Assembly: GCA_019918135.1 (NCBI GenBank)
Contig: WBZZ01005715.1
Coordinates: forward strand, 28,501-92,500
DNA: 64,000 nucleotides
Direction of reading: 5' to 3'
From: Paulinella micropora
Lineage: Eukaryota > Cercozoa > Imbricatea > Euglyphida > Paulinellidae
Position 1 is the stretch's first letter, and every line of letters begins with the position of its first letter. The notes beneath the pieces were generated by a model. That model saw only the letters and a program-made list of their open reading frames with translations, was not told the origin of the DNA and made no database searches. Both the position numbers and the translations under genes were made by a program. Below are positions 57,297-64,000 of the stretch, in pieces.

Positions 57297-57641
57297 CTAT
57301 ACAGAGTCTGGCTCAGAACTTTTTTTTCCGTGTTCTACCGCAACCCAAGCCCCAAAGAGCGCGTCGACCGCCAGAATTTCGCCGCGGCCGGTGGCTGCAT
57401 AGGAGGCCCACAAAAGTCCATGTGTTTTTCGGTGTGCTGCCCAGTAGGCGGAGTCTCCGCCGAAGAACCCGGTCTGCCTGTCGTCAAGCGCTCCGCTCAG
57501 CCAAAAAACAGCGGGTATTGCGGCCAGTGCTTGCATCCAGGGCTGCGGCCTGTATATGGCCAGGCCGGCCACCGCCAGTCTGGCCGGAACGCACCCGCCC
57601 CAAAAAAGGGCAGAATTGTCCCTATTAGTCGTGTCTGTCAT
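57297..57641 (-). CDS. Small polytopic membrane protein, element B
   Basis: 114 residues. FWGGCVPARLAVAGLAIYRP, PWMQALAAIPAVFWLSGALD, GGDSAYWAAHRKTHGLLWAS and ILAVDALFGAWVAVEHG give three or four hydrophobic segments with a conserved-looking W..HR..HGLL core. Located between RNR1 and TVpol as in element A. The resemblance to short membrane proteins of large DNA viruses with an R-x-x-HG motif is suggestive only. Confidence 0.6.
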   Translation of the reverse strand: MTDTTNRDNSALFWGGCVPARLAVAGLAIYRPQPWMQALAAIPAVFWLSGALDDRQTGFFGGDSAYWAAHRKTHGLLWASYAATGRGEILAVDALFGAWVAVEHGKKSSEPDSV

Positions 57642-57814
57642 GTTTAGCCCAAACGAAAAATACTATCGTCTGCACAAACCGTGTCGCCAGTTCAATTCTC
57701 TTTGGCTGATGTCAGGCACTTCTTTTTTTTTGGGTTTTATTAATTTTTTTGTAAGAATATTTAAAAATTTCCCGGGAAGAAAAGTTATTAAAGTTTTACA
57801 CGTTTTATCTTTTT

Positions 57815-60639
57815 TTATTGATCCAAGCTACCCTTTTTTTCGACATTCGCGTCAGCAGTCACGTGCTCTGCCCCGTCAAGGCGCTGCCTCTTGTTCTTTC
57901 GCTGCCCCGCTTCTTCCCTCTCTTCCTCCTTCTTGTTCCTGCGCTTGCCAGCCACTCTCAGTGCTCTCTTGATGCTTCTGTCGACCGCTCTATCAAACAT
58001 CTTATAGCCTGCTGGCTTATCAGGAACCACTCCAGCAGACACTATGGCACGTACAAAAGACTCCCTGTCGTTCCCCTGCGACCCCTGCGCGCTCTCTCCG
58101 TCTTCGTCGGCAGCTTCTTCTTCCGTCGCCCCGTTCATCTTCTGGTCGTAGGCTCTGCGCGAAAGCAAGCGCATATGCACGATCCCGTGCTTCCTGCCGC
58201 GCGCAACGCCTGTGTGCCCACATTCACGGACGTAGCCACAGATTTTTGGTTCGCACGCTACGTCACAGATGTGCCCGACTTCCTTGGTCGACCGAGGACA
58301 AAACTCGCAGTAATTTACGCGCGTGTCTTTCTTGACCACGCCCTGGTTCGTCTGTGCCCGATAAACTTCGTATTCGGACCTGCGCAGCGCAGTGTCTCCC
58401 AGGTCGTCCACGGTCACATTGTGCAGCCTGCAGTCTTCTTTCAGGTACTTGTCGACCGCGTAGCGAGAAGTCCTGCCAGCTCGTGAAATGGTTCTTCTCG
58501 AACACAACGCCGTAGTCCTTGCTGCCTTCGTTGAGAAACGTGCCAGCACGTTCGTCCTGCTCTCCACGTATTTCTGGTTCTGCCGCAGCTCCTCTGGTGC
58601 GATGTCCACCCAAAAGTCTGCTTGTGGGTGCTCTTCCACTGCGCGCTTGTACCTGGCGACGCAGCGTGCCAGGATGTAGGGCATCTCGTTCTTAATAATG
58701 CGATTCCCGAGTCCAGATCAACCGTCTTCACGAGCTCGTTATACAGGAACAGCGCTAACCGACGCTTCAACTGGCCTTGCCCGTCCTTGTAGTTGAACAG
58801 GTAGTTGCTGCCACGATAACTGCCGTTCTCCAAGCAATGTGCTCTTGGCGATCTTGTTTTTAGCTGGCACGTTGACCATCTCGCCCGACACCATGCTCTG
58901 CAGCGTAGCCTGGTCAACCGTGCTCGCAAAGTCGAGCGGCAGGTCCGGTATCACGATAAGCTCCTTGTCGTACAGCGAAGACAGTCCAAACCCCTTCTCG
59001 GTGTTCTTGCTGATCGAAGCTACCTTGCCAGGGGGCTTCATCGACTGCAGGACCTGGATGACAGTTCCTTTCCCGTGCCCGCGTCGCCCAACATAAAGGG
59101 AAACACCTGCCAGTTGTCTCGCTCCCTGAGCGGAAACTGGAGCCTGCCCAGCAACGTTTCGAAGACCTCGTACATAGGCTTGCTCAACTGGAATCTGAGC
59201 AGGTCTCGCCAGTCGGGAGTCATGTCGTCATCGAAGCACATGGCCTTGATCATCTTCTCGATGTCCACCTCCACGTCGTAGAAGTGGTCAGTGAACGGAG
59301 CAGCCTCCGAGCTCTCGCGCAGCTGTTCCCAGGTGCGGATGGCCAGAGTGCGCGAGTTGAAGGTGCAGTTCCTGAAGCTGATCCAGTCAGTCCGCATCTC
59401 CGATGGACGCTTGACTGGGAAGAAGCGATGGCTAGTGCCGACGAACCACTTGAGGAGCTTCTCCTTGTTGACGCTGTGGTAGTAATCGGCGTCGGCCAGA
59501 ACACGGTCCATGTACTCCTCCGCCTCGCTCACAAAGCAGAAGACGCCCTCTATCCTCGCATGGGGGCCGAACACCTGCCCGTTGAAGCGAATGTCCCTGG
59601 AACGTCTGGCATGCTTTATAAGGTCGTGCCTGCACTTCTCCTCGTTGCTGGCCAGCTTGTGGATGTGCTGCTCGCCGTAGTACAGATCCCAGTCCTCGTC
59701 GGTCGGCTTCCCGTCGTCCGAGTGGAAGGACACTTCGTAGCCCGTCGTCTGCTTGACGTGCTCTTGCACCTGCTGGACCAGCTCGTCCGTCATGATCTTG
59801 CCTTCGCCCCACCTCCTCTCTACCCCGATCTCGTCGTGCTTCCAGACTCCCACGTTGTACAGCCTATTCTTGCCTTCCTTGAGCGAGTGAAGGTACTCAA
59901 CCACCGTCTCCATGATCCTGCGCTCCAGGCTCTGCCAGACGTAGGAAAGGAAGGTAGCTTCCTTGTTGGACTTCTTGGTTTGTTGTTGCACCGCCTGCCA
60001 CATTGGGCCGTACCTTGCCAGCATCACGAACAGCGGCAACACGCTCTGCCAGTTCTTCTTCCATTCCCGTAGGATCTCGCAGTTTAGCTCGGGGTCGCCT
60101 TGCACTCCCTTCCCGTTGATGACAGCCAAGAACGCGTCCTTGCCGCGCTTCTTCCCTGCATCGTCGTGCGCCCACTCGAGCTGCGCACAGAGCTCCGCGA
60201 TCATAGCCTCTCTCCCGCCCGGCTGCACGTAACGCGCGATCAAGGCGGGCACCTCAATTCCATTCTTGGCCATGTCCTGTGTGAGCAGGGTACACGCTGC
60301 GTTCTTAATGTCGAGCCACTCGTAGTACTCGCCCGCGACCATGCGACAGATCCACTTTTTCCGCAAGCCAATCGCGCACGCCCCCCACAGCCTCATCCCC
60401 TCGCATTTCTTGCTTTCTATGTAGTCGATCCGCGCGCTCCCATGGCTCGTCTTGTACAGTTCGAGGATGGCGCTCACATTGTCAGCCTCGTCCACCGGCA
60501 GGCGTGCCAGGGTAAAAATGTGTCGCAGACGCTCCACGTTCACGCGCTGCTGCAGAGAGAACGCGATCTTCCTCTCTTCTTCCTCTTCCTCGCCATCGCC
60601 CTTGTCCTTCCCCTTCTTTTTCTTGGCTTTCTTAGGCAT
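57815..60639 (-). pseudogene. TVpol-SF3 helicase replication protein, element B, several frameshifts
   Basis: From MPKKAKKKKGKDKG at 60639. The polymerase part has EGMRLWGACAIGLRKKWICR, EWLDIKNAACTLL (motif A Asp) and VGVWKHDEIGVER (motif C HD). Then comes a D5-type linker and the SF3 helicase: FPFMLGDAGTGKGTVIQVLQ with Walker A broken by a one-base deletion at about 59075, followed by LIVIPDLPLDF (Walker B-like), QSMVSGEMVNVPAKNK and LFNYKDGQGQLKRRLALFLY. The C-terminal zinc-rich region (YCEFCPRS, HICDVACEPKICG) ends KRQRLDGAEHVTADANV. Further shifts lie near 58845, 58705, 58520 and 58470. Family-A-like polymerase plus SF3 helicase is the TVpol-S3H architecture of polinton-like viruses; it would prime and unwind the genome. 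Confidence 0.7.
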
Positions 60640-60791
60640 GGCGGACACCCTGTACACAACACAGTGCACGAGAAGTTTCTAAAAAAATTTCACGAGTGGA
60701 ATTTTCGCGGAAATTTAGCGTGTTTGGCGGCGCGGTAAATTTCCGGGATTCGACCACTGCCAGTGGTGGGGGCAAAAATGGCAATGGGTTC

Positions 60792-60846
60792 GTTCCGGCT
60801 CAGGCACTTCTTGGTTCGCTGAGAAGCCAAGTCTGAGCTCGACAGG
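60792..60846. repeat. Conserved hairpin, element B copy
   Basis: CTTGGTTC and GAAGCCAAG pair around a short loop inside CTCAG/CTGAG, preceded by TTCCGGCTCAGG and followed by CGACA. The stem letters differ from the A copy (CTTGCTTC/GAAGCAAG) while pairing is mostly kept. Confidence 0.5.
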
Positions 60847-61008
60847 CGACAACTGGTCTACCGAGGCGTGCGACCGGGCACGCGCCGCTGGTCCAGCCGG
60901 CTCCTGACTGCCGGGCCGACGACTGCCTTTTTTTCCCATATCACTGCCTTTTTTGGAGGACAAAAAGGCAATACGTGCCTGAACCTGCCAAACGGCGCGG
61001 GTCGCGAC

Positions 61009-61065
61009 CTCGACCTAAGCCAGCCAAGGGAGTAACGGACGGTACCCAACCACCCCCATAATCCC
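61009..61065. repeat. Block nearly identical between elements A and B
   Basis: CCTCGACCTAAGC ... GCCAAGGGAGTAACGGACGG then TACCCAACCACC matches 16352-16408 with only a few differences, while the flanks are much more diverged. In A it lies within the putative F-box-like frame. In B that frame stops right after it. Confidence 0.7.
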
Positions 61066-61099
61066 GACCTAGCCCAACCTAGGAAGCACTCCCGAAAAA

Positions 61100-62006
61100 A
61101 TGCGCCGAAATTCTGCCGCAATGGGTGCCACCGCCGCCACCGCCCGCCCCACCAAGCGCCGCGCCGCACCATCCTGCCGCGCGGCCAGCTGGCCGCGCTC
61201 GCCCCGCCCGCTGCCTACGTCCCCGCCCCCTGTGACCCGGCCGCCGTGGCCCGGCTGGACGCCGACCGACACCCGTGCAAGGACGTCGACTGGTACGCAC
61301 TGCTGGTCGAGGCGGCTACCCACTGCCTGAATACCACCGACCGGCGCCTGCGGCTGACGCCTCGCCCTATCCCTGGTCCCCGCTGGCCGCTACCGCACTA
61401 CAGCCAGAGGAAGCGCCACTGCTCTCCCTGCTTGGACCTCGCCTTGCTCCGCGTGCCTACCGACCCGTACCGGCCCGCCAGCTGGGCGTGCCCGACCTGC
61501 CACTGGAGCTGCAGACCCTGCATGCCCCGTTGCTCGAGATACTGGCCCGGCGTTCGGCAGCTCAGCCCCTGCCTACATAGCGAAAGACTGTGCCAAACTC
61601 GTATGTGCATATCTCCCGACTCCTGCTTACTACAGCCCGCTACCCAAGGGAGCCCTGGCGGGCCTATCCAGCGCTCGCCAATGGGACCTCTACGACCTGA
61701 TCCAAAAGATGTGCCCGTTCCACTCCTGGCGGGACTGGTACGGCGGCCGGGGTAGGAAGCACGAGGCCCTGGCCAACAACCCAGTCATCCACGAGGCGGA
61801 ATTTCAAAAAGGAATGGCTGGGACACCAAGGCCCCGGGACAGAAACGGTCGATGGACTGCCTGGCGTCGGCCTGGACGATTCCCGCGGAGCCTGGCGCTT
61901 CTACAAGCGCTACCAGCGCCTGTACTGGACTGCGGTGGAGGACCGTGTCAACAGGCGCCTGCAGACTGTCTTCCAGCGCCTAGCTAGAAAACTCAACGCG
62001 TTGTAG
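61100..62006 (+). pseudogene. F-box-like ORF next to the right terminal repeat, element B copy
   Basis: The frame opens at MRRNSAAMGATAATARPTKRR. It slips near 61165 to PRGQLAALAPPAAYV, DPAAVARLDADRHPCKDVDW and TTDRRLRLTP, slips again through 61400-61600, and resumes as CAYLPTPAYYSPLPKGALAG, QWDLYDLI and SWRDWYGG. After another shift it ends RLQTVFQRLARKLNAL at TAG 62004-62006, with AATAAA at 62013. The element A copy shares all these blocks. At least four indels make it a pseudogene as read. Confidence 0.55.
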
Positions 62007-62784
62007 CGATTCAATAAAAACATAGCCTAACTATCTTTTCCTCCCTCCCCCCGGCCCCCCCCCCCCCCCCCCCCCGGCCCCCCACCCTGTCGGAAAGCCC
62101 CCCCCCCCCCCCTCTCCCCTCTCCCTGTGTATTTTTTCTTGAGACATCTGCCACGATCCGGAAAACCCCCCACCCCCCTCCCCTCCCTCCTCTTCTGTTT
62201 TTTTTTTTTAAATTTTTTTTGAAAAATTAAAAAAAGTGTCTCATACGTCTCAGACCCCCCTAAAAAAGGCCAAAGATCGCACAGGCAAGGCCGGCGCCTT
62301 GAGACAGGGTTGAGACAGCCTGTGAAAGAGGAGGCGAGCGGCGAATGGGGCCACCCCCTCACCCCCTTTTTCAATCTCCCTTTTGAGACAAATTAATAGA
62401 GTTTGAGAAAAAAAACTGATATTTTTTGAAAATATATTTTTAAAAATCCAGGAAAATCCCCCCCCGGGGGGTTGGGCGGCGGCCGGACCCGTGGCAGATG
62501 TCTCAAACTCCAAGGGAAACTGAAAGGGATTTTTTTTCGTTTTTGCGGTAAATTTCCTACTCCCCGTGAATTTCCGCCCTAAAATGTGGCTATGAGACGT
62601 GAAGTCGGGAAGTTTATCCACAACTTTTGGGGAGGGTGCAAAAAGTTACCTTTCCCCCGGGAGCCAGGGAGCCAGACCCGTGGCAGATGTCTCAAGGGAA
62701 GCAAGTGTTTTTTTTAACGATAAGTTTTCCTTTAATGAAAAAAAAACAGAACTGGGTGTCAAAGCTAGCAAGCGTGTCCACTGC
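62007..62784. other. Non-coding inner part of the right terminal repeat
   Basis: Inverted counterpart of 22898-23605, with C-runs of different length from the G-runs on the left (for example one long C-run at about 62055-62076), the dispersed blocks GACCCGTGGCAGATGTCTC and AAGTTTATCCACAACTTTTG, and T-rich stretches. No gene is seen. Confidence 0.6.
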
Positions 62785-64000
62785 TTACACTGAGGCTGGC
62801 TGGGCGGGTGCCTGCTTGGCGACGAGGCGGTAGACGGAGACGGGCCCGTCAAAGATGCGGCAGGCCACGAGATTCTGTTGAGTGAGAGCCAGGGCGAAAT
62901 GGCTGGCAGCGTTCAGCAAAAGACAGTTCTTCGTGTCCACTGCTACCGTGTGGGCCCAGCCGCTGACGAGAAAGATGCCACGAAGATCGCTGCCCTTGCG
63001 GGTCAGGTCGTACCAGCTCGCCTTCTTGAGAGGGCGGAGAGAGTAGAGTGAGCCTGTGTCGAAGCACCGGAAGCAGTCGCCGAGAAAATCGATGAGCTGC
63101 TGGACTTCGCAGTAGCAGTTCAGCTTTGCGTGCAAGAGGGCGAGGTACTTGCTGGGCGGCTGACAGCCCGCGGCGACCAACGCGTTGAAGAACGCGTCTT
63201 GGACGCAGTAGTATCGGCCCGAGGAGCGCGCGGAGAGGCGATACAGGTCGCCACGCGGGAAGGGCGCCGGGCCGTCGTCGTTGGCACCGCTGCCTAGCGG
63301 CCAGTACACATCCGGCTTCAGGCAGTTCGTTTTGCGTAAGCCCGCCCGGCTGATGCAGGCATGAACCATGTGCTGGCGCTCCTCGTGGTCCCGCTCCCTG
63401 CCCGGCTGGCCCTTAAACTCGTCACGAAACACTTTGATGGGGATGAGCTCCTGCACGGGCTTTTTCCGCAGAGGTTCCTTTTTGTCAGGGAACGCGATGA
63501 TGAACGAGTCGGTGTCCAAATCAACCTTGATGTCCTCCCGGCCGGGGGTCGGAGCATGCGGCTGGTCTTCCCAGTTGTAGGCAAGCCACAAGAAGATCTC
63601 CTTGCAGGGGAGCATCACTTCCTGGCGGATGGACCCCTTGGCCTGCTCTGCCTCTCGCTTCAAGTCTTCGGCCGAGAGTTCTTGTAGACGGTCCCAGGCA
63701 TCGGACTCGGGCCCTTCATAAGGCGGCTCTCCGACGTGACTGCTGTCACAGCCAAGCTGAGCCACGTGGTTGTATTCAATTGCCAGGCGGAGGCAGGCCA
63801 TCTCCTCTCCTGACATCTTCTTTGCTTTCTTTTTCGCTTTCTTCTTCTCTTTCTTTTTCCTGTTCTGCTTGGTTGCGGCGGACGAGGGCTGAGCCTTTTT
63901 CTGGCGGATGCCGCGGTCCAGTGGCGTGGTCATTTCTCGGCGCGTGCGACCAGGAGGGGGTGGTGGCAGCGCCTTACTGCTCTTCCAGCCAGGGCCGCCC
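62045..64000. repeat. Long terminal inverted repeat of element B, right copy (cut by window end)
   Basis: Reverse complement of 21682-23605, nearly identical. The last base of the window corresponds to 21682, so the outer part of this repeat and the right boundary of element B lie beyond the window. Confidence 0.9.
62785..63933 (-). CDS. Terminal-repeat ORF with possible cysteine-protease fold, right copy, element B
   Basis: 382 residues from MTTPLDRG at 63933; the frame is open upstream to the window end as in the left copy. It differs from the left copy at a handful of residues, for instance DTDSFI for DADSFI, TNCLKPD for TNGLKPD, LNCYCEV for LNGYCEV, and FLGDCFRC for FLGGCFRC. The candidate catalytic Cys (YYCVQDAFFN) and His (WAHTVAVDT) are kept in both. 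The gene points inward, mirroring the left copy. Confidence 0.55.
   Translation of the reverse strand: MTTPLDRGIRQKKAQPSSAATKQNRKKKEKKKAKKKAKKMSGEEMACLRLAIEYNHVAQLGCDSSHVGEPPYEGPESDAWDRLQELSAEDLKREAEQAKGSIRQEVMLPCKEIFLWLAYNWEDQPHAPTPGREDIKVDLDTDSFIIAFPDKKEPLRKKPVQELIPIKVFRDEFKGQPGRERDHEERQHMVHACISRAGLRKTNCLKPDVYWPLGSGANDDGPAPFPRGDLYRLSARSSGRYYCVQDAFFNALVAAGCQPPSKYLALLHAKLNCYCEVQQLIDFLGDCFRCFDTGSLYSLRPLKKASWYDLTRKGSDLRGIFLVSGWAHTVAVDTKNCLLLNAASHFALALTQQNLVACRIFDGPVSVYRLVAKQAPAQPASV

Larger units (their letters stand above)
60670..61099. other. Intergenic region with conserved hairpin and conserved 50-bp block
   Basis: No gene is seen. It contains the hairpin at 60792-60846, a repeated ACTGCC-TTTTT motif, and the block at 61009-61065 that is nearly identical to 16352-16408 in element A. 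Confidence 0.5.

Overview
The window looks like part of a eukaryotic nuclear genome that carries two related but clearly different DNA-virus elements stacked in the same orientation. Evidence for a eukaryotic setting: phase-consistent GT-AG introns of 49-56 nt in at least two genes, AATAAA signals just after stop codons, retroelement-like sequence at the left edge, and GC-rich genes separated by short AT-rich spacers. I see no host housekeeping gene, rRNA or convincing tRNA. The host cannot be named from this sequence.

Layout: (1) 1-2990, a broken gag-like retroelement block of unknown family. (2) 2990-20205, element A: only the right-hand replication/transcription part of a viral element survives. 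Its first gene is cut at about 2990 and fused to the retroelement reading frame. Order: F-box/zinc-type protein, BRO-N-like protein, tyrosine recombinase, VLTF3-like and VLTF2-like transcription factors, PCNA-like clamp, DUF5871-type candidate ssDNA-binding protein, ribonucleotide reductase large subunit, small membrane protein, TVpol (family-A-like polymerase) joined to an SF2 helicase remnant, F-box-like ORF, foldback repeats, and a terminal-repeat ORF with a possible cysteine-protease fold. (3) 20205-20340, an AT-rich junction with (AT)n. (4) 20340 to beyond 64000, element B: a nearly complete element of more than 43 kb, bounded by long terminal inverted repeats (left inner edge about 23605, right inner edge about 62045; the right end runs out of the window). 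B has the same replication block as A (48170-60639, colinear and same strand) plus a full morphogenesis block (23.7-48.1 kb): a giant fibre protein, RNR small subunit, minor capsid and lectin-like proteins, RuvC-like resolvase, double-jelly-roll-type major capsid protein, several small membrane proteins, a very long coiled-coil protein and an A32-type packaging ATPase.

The gene set mixes hallmarks normally discussed separately. The TVpol-SF3 replication protein, tyrosine integrase, about 40-kb size and double-jelly-roll capsid recall polinton-like viruses. VLTF2, VLTF3, PCNA, both RNR subunits, DUF5871 and the A32 ATPase recall nucleocytoviruses. It is therefore a candidate for a poorly described lineage at that boundary. 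Placement needs trees that I cannot build.

State of decay: A carries in-frame stops and frameshifts in most genes. B is intact across much of 24-41 kb but has many single-base frameshifts in the coiled-coil, recombinase, PCNA, RNR1 and TVpol genes. B's two terminal repeats are nevertheless almost identical. Either B is a young insertion whose core genes have begun to decay, or some indels are assembly errors. Reads would decide.
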